From an uncultured Faecalibacterium sp. (GTDB lineage: Bacteria; Bacillota; Clostridia; Oscillospirales; Ruminococcaceae), in NCBI GenBank assembly GCA_934561555.1, contig CAKTGQ010000013.1, positions 7,719 to 71,718 on the forward strand: a stretch of 64,000 bases of DNA, read 5' to 3'. Position 1 is the stretch's first letter, and each line of letters starts with the position of its first letter. The notes below the pieces were generated by a model that searched no databases, was not told the origin of the DNA, and saw nothing but the letters and a program-made list of their open reading frames with translations. This document shows positions 1 to 8,308 of this stretch, piece after piece. The translations under genes were made by a program, and so were the position numbers.

Positions 1-2
1 AT

Positions 3-545
3 AAGCCCAAGGGCTGCAAGTGGTTCGGGCAGACCATCTGCCCGCGCGAACTGCACATCAAGGACGGGCGCATTGTTCAGGCCCCGGTGCGTGAACTGGA
101 TGCCGTCCACGGCAAGCGCACCTTCCACGAAAATGTGACGGTGCAAAGCGAAACTTCTCTGGAAGGCATAAAAGGCCGTGTGGCCGACCTGACCGTCACG
201 GTGCAGCCCGGCGAGTACCGCTCCTTCACTCTCAAGCTGGCCGCCGATGCAGACCATCACACCAGCCTGACCTACGACCCCTACACCTCGCAGCTGACGC
301 TAGACCGCAGCTATGCCGGTTCCCGTGCCGACATCGTTCACCGCCGCAGCTGCAAGGTGCGCAGCCAGAACGGTGCGCTCAAGCTCCGCATCCTGCTGGA
401 TAAGAACAGCATCGAAGTTTTCGCCAACGATGGCGAGCAGACCATGACCGCATGGATCTACACGCCCCAGTCTGCCGATGGCATCACCTTTGCTGCCGAT
501 GGCAAAGCAACAATCACGGCAGAACAGTTTGAGCTGAATCTGTAA
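3..545 (+). CDS. GH32 beta-fructofuranosidase / sucrose-6-phosphate hydrolase, C-terminal part
   Basis: The gene enters from outside the window; the frame is open from base 3 and 180 residues are visible. They correspond to the end of the catalytic propeller (PREL followed by VREL, typical of the propeller-to-sandwich linker in GH32) and the C-terminal beta-sandwich, with the family-typical IEVFANDGE at visible residues 137-145. GH32 enzymes hydrolyse sucrose, sucrose-6-phosphate or fructans. The active-site part is not visible, so substrate and gene symbol (scrB is likely) cannot be fixed. A strong bidirectional hairpin follows the stop. Confidence 0.85.
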   Translation, partial: KPKGCKWFGQTICPRELHIKDGRIVQAPVRELDAVHGKRTFHENVTVQSETSLEGIKGRVADLTVTVQPGEYRSFTLKLAADADHHTSLTYDPYTSQLTLDRSYAGSRADIVHRRSCKVRSQNGALKLRILLDKNSIEVFANDGEQTMTAWIYTPQSADGITFAADGKATITAEQFELNL

Positions 546-577
546 CCTGATATTCCCTTCATTTCTCCTTCATCAAT

Positions 578-618
578 ACAGCCCCGCTTTGGTTTCTTCT
601 TCACCAAAGCGGGGCTGT
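578..618. terminator. bidirectional rho-independent terminator
   Basis: A 16-bp perfect inverted repeat (ACAGCCCCGCTTTGGT and its complement) with a short pyrimidine loop lies between the convergent GH32 gene and the small minus-strand gene. Confidence 0.8.
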
Positions 619-628
619 GTTTGTTATG

Positions 629-880
629 TCATTGCTCTTCCAGTCTGCCGTGGTCGCAACCAAGCGAGAGATAATGTCCAATCTTCCCACCCAGCACAAG
701 CTGGGCATACTCCAAAGACTTATTGTATAGCAGCCAGTCCAACTCTGCCCTCTGCGTCGGAGTATTGCCGTACTCGTCCTCGATGGCGGTGCAGTCGATG
801 GCAAGGGTAGTGCCATCTGCGAACCGGGCTTCCACCCGGTTGGTGTCCATGTTGTAGCGGCAGGAAAGCAGTTTGTTCAT
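629..880 (-). CDS. small conserved protein (DUF6061-like)
   Basis: An 83-residue acidic protein beginning MNKLLSCRYNMD. It resembles the small Firmicutes proteins grouped as DUF6061 (pattern FADGT, IDCTAIEDEYGNTP, AELDWLLYN); function unknown. The start at 880 is chosen over an upstream in-frame ATG at 961 because GGAGG sits about 8 bases before it. The family name is from memory. It lies downstream of the lysS terminator and is probably expressed independently. Confidence 0.7.
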   Translation of the reverse strand: MNKLLSCRYNMDTNRVEARFADGTTLAIDCTAIEDEYGNTPTQRAELDWLLYNKSLEYAQLVLGGKIGHYLSLGCDHGRLEEQ

Positions 881-1111
881 AAGGAAACCTCCATGTTCTT
901 CACATTTGCTTCTTTTGCAGTGGAAAGTTCTAGCCGTCCGTTTGCAGGTCCATAAATCCACTTTTTGATGCAGCCCTTTACAGATCTACACTCGTCCACC
1001 ACACATCCGAATTTCACGTCAAACCCGAACAACGCTCTTTTTGCTCTGCACAAAATCCTGCATCGTTTGGCGTAAAATTGGCGTATGGCGTAGTTTTTGC
1101 TGGAAATTCGC
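881..1111. other. intergenic stretch without a supported gene
   Basis: On the minus strand an open frame covers this stretch and its TGA overlaps the ATG of the next gene. It has no ribosome binding site, its only ATG starts lie inside the lysS terminator, and its composition is unlike the neighbouring genes. No promoter is clear. Confidence 0.4.
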
Positions 1112-1161
1112 CAAAAGAAAAAGCCTGAAACTTCTCGGTACATCAAGAAGTTCCAGGCTTT
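1112..1161 (-). terminator. lysS terminator
   Basis: Read leftward, AAAGCCTGGAACTTCT and its near-complement form a long stem followed by a T-rich tail, 20 bases after the lysS stop. Confidence 0.85.
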
Positions 1162-1181
1162 GTTTTGCTTAAATTGGAAAT

Positions 1182-2693
1182 TTACTGGTCAATCGGCTTC
1201 ATCGTGGGGAACAGCAGCACATCACGGATAGATGCGCTATCGGTGAGCAGCATCACCAGACGGTCCACGCCGAAGCCCAGACCGCCCGTGGGGGGCAGGC
1301 CATACTCCAGCGCGTTGATGTAGTCGTAGTCCACCTGTGCCTTGCACTCGGGCTCCAGTGCCTTGCGCTCGGCTACCTGACGCTCGAAGCGGCCCTTCTG
1401 GTCGATGGGGTCGTTCAGCTCGCTGAAGGCGTTGCCGTACTCGGTGCAGTCGATGAAATACTCGAAGCGCTCGGTGAAGGCGGGATCATCCGGCTTGCGC
1501 TTGGCCAGCGGGCTGATCTCCACGGGGTAATCGTAGATGAAGGTGGGCTGGATCAGCTTGTCCTCGACAAAGGCGTCGAAGAACTCGGCCAGAATGGCGC
1601 CCTTGGTGGGCACCTCGGGCAGTTCCACGTTGTGTGCCTTGGCGGCGGCGATGGCGTCTGCATCGGTCTGCCAATCGTTGAAGTCCACGCCGGAATACTT
1701 CTTCACGGCCTCCACCATGGTCAGGCGCTCCCAGTGACCCATATCGATCTGCTTGCCCTGATACGGAATGACCAGACTGCCGCAGATCTTGAGGGCAAGG
1801 CGCTTGTACAGCTCCTCCACCAGATCCATCATGCCGTGGAAATCGGTAAAGGCCTGATACAGCTCAATGGAGGTAAACTCCGGGTTATGCTTGGGGTCCA
1901 TGCCCTCGTTGCGGAAGATGCGGCCCACCTCGTACACGCGATCCATACCGCCCACGATCAGGCGCTTGAGGTACAGCTCGGTCTCGATGCGCAGCACCAT
2001 GTCCATGTTCAGGCTGTTGTGGTGGGTGTAGAAGGGACGTGCAGAAGCGCCGATCTCAAACGGGGTCAGGATGGGGGTATCAACCTCCAAGAAGCCCTTC
2101 TCGTCCAGATAAGCGCGGATCTCCTTCAGGATCTGGCTGCGCTTGATGAAGGTGTCCTTCACCTCCGGGTTTGCGATCAGATCCACATAGCGCTGACGAT
2201 AACGCATCTCGGTATCGGTCAGGCCGTGGAACTTTTCGGGCAGGGGGCGCAGGCTCTTGGCCAGCAGGGTCAGCTCGGTGGCGCGCACGCTCAGCTCGCC
2301 GGTCTTGGTGCGGAACACCTCGCCCTTCACGCCGATAATGTCGCCCACGTCCAGCTTCTTAAAGGCAGCGTAGGGCTCGTCACCCAGCTCATCGCGGCGG
2401 ACGTAGAGCTGGATATCGCCCTTGTCGTCGCGCAGGTGGGCAAAGCTGGCCTTGCCCATGACGCGCTTGGACATCATACGGCCTGCCAGTGCCACCAGCT
2501 TGCCGCTGTCGGTCTCGTTGGGCAGCTCCTTATATTCTTCCTTCAGGTCGGCAGAATAGGCGTCCTGCGGGAACTTGGTCAGGGTAAAGGGGTCGTTGCC
2601 GGCGGCCTGCAGGTCGGCCAGCTTCTGGCGGCGCACCTGTACCTGCTCGCTCTCGGACAGACCCGCAGCGGGGTTTCTCTTTTGCTCTTCCAT
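1182..2693 (-). CDS. lysS: lysyl-tRNA synthetase, class II
   Basis: A cytoplasmic enzyme that charges tRNA-Lys with lysine using ATP. The 503 residues match the usual length. An OB-fold anticodon-binding region (about residues 60-165) is followed by the class II core: motif 1 around YLDEKGFLEVDTPIL, ARPFYTHHNSL, motif 2 FRNEGMDPKHNPEFTSIE, and motif 3 GLGFGVDRLVMLLT near the C-terminus. It lies 12 bases downstream of greA on the same strand and shares its promoter. Confidence 0.97.
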   Translation of the reverse strand: MEEQKRNPAAGLSESEQVQVRRQKLADLQAAGNDPFTLTKFPQDAYSADLKEEYKELPNETDSGKLVALAGRMMSKRVMGKASFAHLRDDKGDIQLYVRRDELGDEPYAAFKKLDVGDIIGVKGEVFRTKTGELSVRATELTLLAKSLRPLPEKFHGLTDTEMRYRQRYVDLIANPEVKDTFIKRSQILKEIRAYLDEKGFLEVDTPILTPFEIGASARPFYTHHNSLNMDMVLRIETELYLKRLIVGGMDRVYEVGRIFRNEGMDPKHNPEFTSIELYQAFTDFHGMMDLVEELYKRLALKICGSLVIPYQGKQIDMGHWERLTMVEAVKKYSGVDFNDWQTDADAIAAAKAHNVELPEVPTKGAILAEFFDAFVEDKLIQPTFIYDYPVEISPLAKRKPDDPAFTERFEYFIDCTEYGNAFSELNDPIDQKGRFERQVAERKALEPECKAQVDYDYINALEYGLPPTGGLGFGVDRLVMLLTDSASIRDVLLFPTMKPIDQ

Positions 2694-2705
2694 GGTTACT
2701 CCTAC

Positions 2706-3191
2706 TTAGTTTGCAGAATGGGTGATGGCCAACACAGTGTACTCCACGGTCTGGCCGGTGGGCAGCAGCACTTCGGCCTTATCGCCCACAGCCTTGCCCA
2801 TCAGGGCGTGGCCCACGGGGCTCTCGTCGCTGATCTTGCCGTTGAAGGCGTCAGCCTCGGTGCGGCCCACGATATCGTATTCCTCGGCTTCGTCCTCGCC
2901 GGTCTCGCGGATGGTGACGTGGGTACCAACGGAGACGTTATCCACGCTCAGCTCGCTCTCGTCGATCAGAACTGCGTTCTTGATGGTCTGCTCCAGCTCG
3001 GTGATGCGGTTTTCCACCAGACCCTGCGTATTCTTGGCTTCGTCGTACTCGCTGTTCTCAGACAGGTCGCCGTGGCTGCGGGCTTCCTTGATCTCTTCAG
3101 CCAGCTCCTTGCGGCGGACGGTTTTGAGGTATTCCAGCTCCTCCTGCATTGCCTTCAGACCGGCAGCGGACATCTTGATCTCTTGTGCCAT
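2706..3191 (-). CDS. greA: transcription elongation factor GreA
   Basis: A 161-residue factor that enters the secondary channel of RNA polymerase and stimulates cleavage of backtracked transcripts. An N-terminal coiled coil (residues about 10-80, with EARSHGDLSENSEYDEAK at its tip carrying the acidic residues) is followed by the C-terminal FKBP-like domain (GHALMGKAVGDKAEV). The start at 3191 follows AAGGAGAG; a longer in-frame extension to 3248 has no such site. First gene of a greA-lysS operon. Confidence 0.96.
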   Translation of the reverse strand: MAQEIKMSAAGLKAMQEELEYLKTVRRKELAEEIKEARSHGDLSENSEYDEAKNTQGLVENRITELEQTIKNAVLIDESELSVDNVSVGTHVTIRETGEDEAEEYDIVGRTEADAFNGKISDESPVGHALMGKAVGDKAEVLLPTGQTVEYTVLAITHSAN

Positions 3192-3271
3192 TTGAGAATC
3201 TCTCCTTGTTATTAGCTGTATTTCTTTCGCGCAGCCACAAAGCCGCACAGGAATGCCATTTTGACTACACT

Positions 3272-3300
3272 ATTATAATAGCAAGCCGGTGCCTTGTCAA
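3272..3300 (-). promoter_or_regulatory. greA-lysS promoter
   Basis: Leftward TTGACA, 17 bases, TATAAT: a consensus sigma-A promoter about 80 bases before the greA start. Confidence 0.85.
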
Positions 3301-3398
3301 CAAAAAAGGCGGCAGTATGGAGGAAAAAGCAGCGCTTGCCGCGTGCCTTTTCCGTGCAGTCCCGGAAATCGAGCTCTCTCCCCTGCCTGCATGAAAAT

Positions 3399-3434
3399 GC
3401 GATCCCGGAAAGTCCGCAGACCTTCCGGGATCGC
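3399..3434 (-). terminator. terminator of the sialic acid operon
   Basis: GCGATCCCGGAA and its complement form a 12-bp stem with a 12-base loop just after the SGNH gene, followed leftward by ATTTT. Confidence 0.75.
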
Positions 3435-3448
3435 TCTGACAATTTTTC

Positions 3449-4087
3449 TCAGACCAGCTTTGGCACCTCTGCGGTCAGCAGTTCTGCCAGTCGGGCGTGA
3501 CCCTTGCGGGTCAGGTGCATAAAGTCCACCTCGTTGAACTCGCACTCGGCGGCGTCCATAAAGTGCACGCCCTGCCGCTCAGCCACAATGCGCAGCTGCT
3601 CGGCGACGCCGCGGGATTTCTCCACGCAGCCTGCGCCCATGACAGCATCGTGGAAGCCGTCCTTGATGCAGGGCGGCGCCACCACCAGAATGTTGGGTGC
3701 TTTACCGCCCCAGCAGTCCACGCTCTTCGCCTTGAGCAGCAGCCGCTCCATGCCTGCGCCGATGCAGGCGGCGTTTGCACCAAAGCGCTCCTTCACGTCA
3801 TTCGTGCCCAGCATGATGATGAGCAGGTCGATGACTTCGTGGCTCTTGAGCAGGGCGTAAGCCACGCTCAGCGCGTCCATGGACTCATGCAGCGGGTCCA
3901 CGAACACGGTGGTGCGGCCGGAAAGACCCTCCTCGGTGACCAGATACTCCTCACCCAGCGCCTTTTGCAGGCGGCAGGTCCAGCGCTCGTCCTCGTTGAA
4001 GCGGATGCCGTGGTCGGCGCAGTCGTTGGGGTCCGCGCAATAGCCGTGGGTGTTGGAATCACCCAGACAGAGAATATGCTTTTTCAT
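3449..4087 (-). CDS. SGNH/GDSL hydrolase, probable sialic acid O-acetylesterase
   Basis: A 212-residue SGNH esterase. Block I is LCLGDSNTHGY (nucleophile Ser at residue 10), block III is IIMLGTNDVKERFG, and the C-terminal DFMHLTRKGH supplies the Asp/His pair. No signal peptide, so it acts in the cytoplasm. It is the last gene of the sialic acid operon, 7 bases after nanK. By context it may remove O-acetyl groups from imported sialic acid; that is inference, since SGNH enzymes have many substrates. The start at 4087 drops a 35-residue upstream extension that overlaps nanK. Confidence 0.85.
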   Translation of the reverse strand: MKKHILCLGDSNTHGYCADPNDCADHGIRFNEDERWTCRLQKALGEEYLVTEEGLSGRTTVFVDPLHESMDALSVAYALLKSHEVIDLLIIMLGTNDVKERFGANAACIGAGMERLLLKAKSVDCWGGKAPNILVVAPPCIKDGFHDAVMGAGCVEKSRGVAEQLRIVAERQGVHFMDAAECEFNEVDFMHLTRKGHARLAELLTAEVPKLV

Positions 4088-4094
4088 AACCGAA

Positions 4095-5024
4095 TCACTC
4101 CTTTTCCATCGTCTGCCGGAAGTAGTACACAGCGCCCACCATCCCGGCATCGTTGTGCAGCTGTGCGGCGCGAATTTCCAGCCCTTCAGCAAAGGCGGGC
4201 ATAACTGCGGCCTTTACCTTGGCGGCAATGGGCTCAATGAGCAGCTTTTGCTGGGCAGACACGCCGCCGCCGATCAAAATCAGCTGCGGGTTGAAGATAT
4301 GCACCATGCCCGCCAGCCCCTGCGCGATCTCGTCCGTCCATGCGTCCAGCAGCGCCAGCACGGTCTCGTTGCCCGCTTCTGCGGCGGCAAAGATGGCGCG
4401 GCCGTCCTTCCACGCCGGGTCCTTTTCCTGTGCGGCGCGCACAAGGGCGGTGGTGGCGGCGTAGCGCTCCCAGCAGCCCTTTGCGCCGCAGGTGCAGTCT
4501 ACGCCGTCCAGTGCGTGGGTGCGGTAGTGTCCCAGCTCGCCGCCCAGACCCCGCGCGCCCTCCAGCAGACGGCCGCCGGTCAGGATGCCGCCGCCCACGC
4601 CGGTGCCCAGCGTCACGCCGATGACGTCCGTATAGCCCTGTGCGCCGCCGACCCACACTTCGCCCAGCGTCATGCAGTTGGCGTCGTTGGCTACCGTGAC
4701 CGGCAAGCCAAAGGTCTTTTCCAGCTCCGCCTTGATGGGTGCGCCGATGTAGTTGGGCAGGTTGCCGCAGGTGCCCGCCACAATGCCCTTGCGGCTGTCG
4801 ATCTGCCCGGTGGCAGAAACGCCGATGCCCGCAAGGCTTTCCGCCGGGATGTTCTGTGCGGCAAGGAAGGTCTGTGCAGCCTTCAGCACCGTGGTCAGGA
4901 TGGGGGTGCGGTAGCCGTCAAAGCTTACGCTCTCTTCGGCTTTCGCCAGCACCGCGCCGACTTCGTCCACGATGCCCAGCTTGACGGCTGTGCCGCCGAT
5001 GTCGATACCAAGATAGTGTTTCAT
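4095..5024 (-). CDS. nanK: ROK-family kinase, probable N-acetylmannosamine kinase
   Basis: Phosphorylates ManNAc to ManNAc-6-phosphate in the cytoplasm. The N-terminal ATP-binding GIDIGGTAVKLG, the ROK zinc motif GVDCTCGAKGCWERYA and the second nucleotide motif LIGGGVS are all visible in 309 residues. Specificity rests on position between nanE and the esterase. The ATG at 5024 is preferred over a GTG at 5033 because GGGGAG lies 8 bases before it; the gene starts 18 bases after the nanE stop. Confidence 0.9.
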   Translation of the reverse strand: MKHYLGIDIGGTAVKLGIVDEVGAVLAKAEESVSFDGYRTPILTTVLKAAQTFLAAQNIPAESLAGIGVSATGQIDSRKGIVAGTCGNLPNYIGAPIKAELEKTFGLPVTVANDANCMTLGEVWVGGAQGYTDVIGVTLGTGVGGGILTGGRLLEGARGLGGELGHYRTHALDGVDCTCGAKGCWERYAATTALVRAAQEKDPAWKDGRAIFAAAEAGNETVLALLDAWTDEIAQGLAGMVHIFNPQLILIGGGVSAQQKLLIEPIAAKVKAAVMPAFAEGLEIRAAQLHNDAGMVGAVYYFRQTMEKE

Positions 5025-5042
5025 AGCAGGCACTCCCCTGTG

Positions 5043-5747
5043 TTATTTTTTTGCGGCGTTGATAGCACCGGTAAAGCGTGCGGTGATCTCTGCCGGGCGG
5101 GTAATAGCACCGCCCACCACCAGTGCAAAGGCACCGGCTTCCAGCGCCTTGACCGCCTGTTCCGGGTAGTGGATGTGACCCTCGGCAATGATCTTTGCCG
5201 GGCACTCTGCGGACAGCTTGCGGATGAAGTCAAAGTCGATATCATCAATGCCGGTGGTCTCGGGGGTGTAGCCGCGCATGGTGGTGCCCACAAAGTCGGC
5301 ACCGGCTTCGGCGCAGAGCATGGCGTTTTCAAGGTTATCGCAGTCCGCCATCACCAGCTGCTCGGGGTACTTTGCCTTGATGGCGCGGATGAACTGCGCC
5401 GAGGTAGAGCCGTCCGGACGCAGCGCACCGGTGCCCTGCACGGCAAGGATATCCACCCCGCAGGCCACCAGCTCGTCCACTTCCTTCATAGTGACGGTAA
5501 TGTACATGGGCGTGCCGGGGTAGTCCTTTTTGATGATGCCGATGACCGGCAGGTCCACCACCTGTTTGATCTGGGTAATATCCCGCACGGTATTGGCACG
5601 GATGCCCACAGCACCGCTCATGGCGGCAGCCTTGGCCATCAGGGGCATCACGCCGCCCTCCTTGGTGTACAGGGGCTCGTGCTCCAGTGCCTGACAGGAC
5701 ACGATGAGCCCGCCCTTGATCTGTGCAAACAGCTTTTCCTTATCCAT
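5043..5747 (-). CDS. nanE: N-acetylmannosamine-6-phosphate 2-epimerase
   Basis: Converts ManNAc-6-phosphate to GlcNAc-6-phosphate, the exit point of the sialic acid pathway. A 234-residue TIM-barrel protein with family-typical LIVSCQALEHEPLY, IGIIKKDYPG, MADCDNLENA, GTTMRGYT and IIAEGHIHYPEQ. The start at 5747 is preceded by GAGGAG. It starts 4 bases after the nanQ stop, so the two are probably translationally coupled. Confidence 0.95.
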   Translation of the reverse strand: MDKEKLFAQIKGGLIVSCQALEHEPLYTKEGGVMPLMAKAAAMSGAVGIRANTVRDITQIKQVVDLPVIGIIKKDYPGTPMYITVTMKEVDELVACGVDILAVQGTGALRPDGSTSAQFIRAIKAKYPEQLVMADCDNLENAMLCAEAGADFVGTTMRGYTPETTGIDDIDFDFIRKLSAECPAKIIAEGHIHYPEQAVKALEAGAFALVVGGAITRPAEITARFTGAINAAKK

Positions 5748-5751
5748 GGTC

Positions 5752-6201
5752 TTACTCCTCCATTCTGATCTTGACAACTGCCTTGCGCACGCTGACGCAG
5801 CCGTGCTGTACAAGGCCGGGCTTATGCAGTTCCTCCGGGAAGAACAGCACAAAGCGTCCCTCGCCCAGTGCACCGGTCACTACACTGGCGCTGGCCTGAA
5901 AACCGCAGTCCCCGGTAAATTCCCCGATCTCCGCGCCGGGCAGATTGGTGTAGCCCCAGCCCTCGCTGCCGGTAAGGTCTACCTGTAAATCGGCATAAAG
6001 CTTGTGGTACTCCGGGTGGTAGCCCGCGTCCGGGTGCAGGGTGGCATCCATCAGGTTGATGAACACCTTGTCACCGTCCACCTCGGTGCGCCCCAGCGGC
6101 AGGGCGGCAAGGTCGTGGGTAAGCAGATAGTCAATGGCGGTATCCAAGTTGGGGTGCAGTCCCCTGTACCGGCCAAGATGCTGCAGGGTATCGCAGATCA
6201 T
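5752..6201 (-). CDS. nanQ: YhcH/YjgK/YiaL family protein, N-acetylneuraminate anomerase
   Basis: A 149-residue cupin-like protein. In Escherichia coli the homologue NanQ (YhcH) speeds the alpha/beta interconversion of sialic acid, feeding the aldolase. Visible family features include EVDGDKVFINLMDATLHP, YHKLYADLQV and FVLFFPEELHKPGL, which carries the cupin metal-site residues. The ATG at 6201 has GGAGG 7 bases upstream; a TTG at 6216 would overlap that site. Function is by family and context. Confidence 0.9.
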   Translation of the reverse strand: MICDTLQHLGRYRGLHPNLDTAIDYLLTHDLAALPLGRTEVDGDKVFINLMDATLHPDAGYHPEYHKLYADLQVDLTGSEGWGYTNLPGAEIGEFTGDCGFQASASVVTGALGEGRFVLFFPEELHKPGLVQHGCVSVRKAVVKIRMEE

Positions 6202-6222
6202 TTGCGTTTCCTCCAATAAAAG

Positions 6223-6266
6223 AAGCGCCCGCCTCCCCTCTGAAAAAGAGACGGAGAGGGGCGCTT
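6223..6266 (-). terminator. hairpin between nanA and nanQ
   Basis: AAGCGCCC...CCTCCCCTCT pairs with its complement across a short A-rich loop; leftward the stem ends in CTTCTTTTATT. It lies inside an otherwise continuous operon and may attenuate or process the transcript. Confidence 0.6.
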
Positions 6267-6274
6267 TTATTTTG

Positions 6275-7204
6275 TTACAGCTTTGCGATGGCGGCTTCGA
6301 TCATGGCCTGAGCTTCGGCCACAACGGCTTCATCCTCGGGGATCAGTCCGGGCATCGGGGCGCGCACGCTGCCCAGTTCCAGTCCGTACATCCGGCGCAG
6401 GATTTCCTTTTGCACCGCATACAGGTTGCCGTGGGCAGAGCACATCTTATAGATGATGCGGTTGGCCTCGTACTGGATGGCGCGGGCCTTTGCGATCTCG
6501 CCCTTTTCCAGATGGGCGTTCATGGCCAGATACAGCTCCGGCATCACGGCGTAGGTGCCGCCGATACCGCCGTCTGCACCGATGACGCGGCCGGAAACGA
6601 ACTGCTCATCCGGGCCGTTGAACACCACAAAGCCCTCCTCGCCGCGGGCGGCGATGCCGGCATCCTTGAACATCTGGATATCCTGCGTGGGCATGGAGCT
6701 GTTTTTCACGGCTATCACGTTGGGGTTCTTCAGCATCTCGTTCAGCAGGCTCATGGTCAGTGCCGTGCCAGCCAGCTGCGGGATATTGTAGATGACGAAC
6801 TCGGTGTTCGGGGCAGCAGCGGACATATCGTTCCAGTACTTGGCAATGGCGTACTCCGGCAGGTGGAAGTAGATGGGCGGGATAGAGGCAATGGCGTCCA
6901 CGCCCACGCTCTCGGCGTGGCGTGCCAGCTCCATGCTGTCGGCAGTGTTGTTGCAGCCGACGTGGGCGATCACGGTCAGCTTGCCCTTGGCTTCGCTCAT
7001 CACGGCTTCCAGCACCGTCTTGCGCTCGTCAACGTGCTGATAGATGCACTCGCCGGAGGAGCCGCCCACATACACACCCTTGACGCCCTTGGCGATTAGG
7101 TGGCGGGTCAGCGCCTTGACGCCCTCCACCGAGATGTTGCCCTCTGCGTCATAGCAGGCGTAAAAGGCAGGGATGACACCCTGATATTTTTTGATATCTT
7201 TCAT
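6275..7204 (-). CDS. nanA: N-acetylneuraminate lyase
   Basis: Cleaves N-acetylneuraminate to ManNAc and pyruvate. A 309-residue class I TIM-barrel aldolase: GSSGE at 48-52, the YNIP tyrosine at residue 139 and the Schiff-base lysine at residue 167 in AVKNSS are intact. Located between the transporter genes and nanQ in the nan operon. Dihydrodipicolinate synthase is the main look-alike; the cluster decides for NanA. Confidence 0.95.
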   Translation of the reverse strand: MKDIKKYQGVIPAFYACYDAEGNISVEGVKALTRHLIAKGVKGVYVGGSSGECIYQHVDERKTVLEAVMSEAKGKLTVIAHVGCNNTADSMELARHAESVGVDAIASIPPIYFHLPEYAIAKYWNDMSAAAPNTEFVIYNIPQLAGTALTMSLLNEMLKNPNVIAVKNSSMPTQDIQMFKDAGIAARGEEGFVVFNGPDEQFVSGRVIGADGGIGGTYAVMPELYLAMNAHLEKGEIAKARAIQYEANRIIYKMCSAHGNLYAVQKEILRRMYGLELGSVRAPMPGLIPEDEAVVAEAQAMIEAAIAKL

Positions 7205-7322
7205 GTTTCAAGCCCTTCTTTACAATCAGTAATAAATCGATATAAAATAGTCGTTCGTATCAGGTTCTGAGACTTTTTGCGCCGGGCAGGGGCATTCTTG
7301 CCCTCTTGCCGCGGTCGCAATT

Positions 7323-8294
7323 TTAGCCCTTGACCGCACCCATTGCGATGCCCTTGGTGAAGTACTTCTGGAAGATCAGGAAGATGATGATGATCGGCAC
7401 TGCAGCCAGTGCGGCACCGGCCATGATCAGGCCGAAGTCGGTGCTGTTTTCTGCCTGCAGCTTTGCAATGCCCAGCGAGATGGTCAGGTTGCTGGTGCTG
7501 GACAGCATGATCAACTGCATGAAGTAGTCGTTCCAGCTGTTGATGAAGGTAAAGATGGCCAGTGCACCAATACCGGGCTTGACCATGGGCAGCACGATCT
7601 TGACAAAGGTGCGTGCTTCGCTGGCGCCGTCGATGCGGGCAGCTTCCAGCATTTCGGTGGGGATGCCCTCACTGAACTGCTTCATCAGGAACACACCGAA
7701 CGGCCAGCCCACGATGGGGAAGATGACCGCCCAGATGGTATTGTACAGGTTCAGGGCGCTCATCTCGCGCAGCAGGGGGATCAGAATGACCTGCTTGGGC
7801 AGCGCCATGGCGCAGACGATGAGGGTGAACAGCAGCTTGCGGCCCACAAAGCGCTTTTTGGCCAGCGCATAACCGGCCATGGCGGCGGTCAGGCAGGTAA
7901 GGATCATGGACATGACTGCCATGAACACGGTGTTGATCATCCAGCGGATGGCAGCGGGTGCCATGGGGCCCACCGAGAAGTAGACAGGCTCGCCGTCGGC
8001 ACTGAACTTAGAGCCGAAGGGCACAGCCAGCTGCCACAGCGGGGCACGTTTCCCGGCAAACAATTTCTGGTAGTTGGTCAGCACCCACTGGCTGGGCCAC
8101 CACTCGGGGGTAGTGGCGTTGATGGCGGCACCGGTCTTGAAGGAGCCGGTGATGATCCAGTACAGCGGGAAGGCGAACAGCACCGCCATGATGCTGATAA
8201 GGATGATCGCCAGAATGGTGTAGGCGCTCATCTTTTTCAGTTTACTGGGATGGCGCTTCAACGGTTTTTGCTTTTTTGCAGCAGTTGCACTCAT
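7323..8294 (-). CDS. ABC sugar transporter permease (MalG type), sialic acid importer
   Basis: A 323-residue inner-membrane subunit of a CUT1-family importer with about six membrane helices, the first around residues 25-50. The EAA loop that contacts the ATPase is EAARIDGASEARTFVKIVLP. An unusually long periplasmic segment (residues about 60-115) follows helix 1. RBS AAGGAGG lies 10 bases before the start. It sits 14 bases after the partner permease. No ATPase gene is present in the window, so a shared ATPase elsewhere is implied. Confidence 0.92.
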   Translation of the reverse strand: MSATAAKKQKPLKRHPSKLKKMSAYTILAIILISIMAVLFAFPLYWIITGSFKTGAAINATTPEWWPSQWVLTNYQKLFAGKRAPLWQLAVPFGSKFSADGEPVYFSVGPMAPAAIRWMINTVFMAVMSMILTCLTAAMAGYALAKKRFVGRKLLFTLIVCAMALPKQVILIPLLREMSALNLYNTIWAVIFPIVGWPFGVFLMKQFSEGIPTEMLEAARIDGASEARTFVKIVLPMVKPGIGALAIFTFINSWNDYFMQLIMLSSTSNLTISLGIAKLQAENSTDFGLIMAGAALAAVPIIIIFLIFQKYFTKGIAMGAVKG

Positions 8295-8308
8295 TGTTCC
8301 GCACCTCC

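Noticed and set aside
877..1146. Minus-strand frame of about 89 codons whose stop overlaps the start of the DUF6061-like gene
   Set aside because: No ribosome binding site, starts inside the lysS terminator stem, and irregular composition. The overlap could be chance; kept only as a possible relic.
1632..3215. A 527-codon plus-strand open frame antisense to lysS and greA
   Set aside because: It is the shadow of GC-rich genes; the amino acid make-up is biased to Gln, His, Val and Gly and no start signal is present. The same applies to other long antisense frames, such as 4050-5768, 14681-16501, 18217-20448 and 48473-50455.
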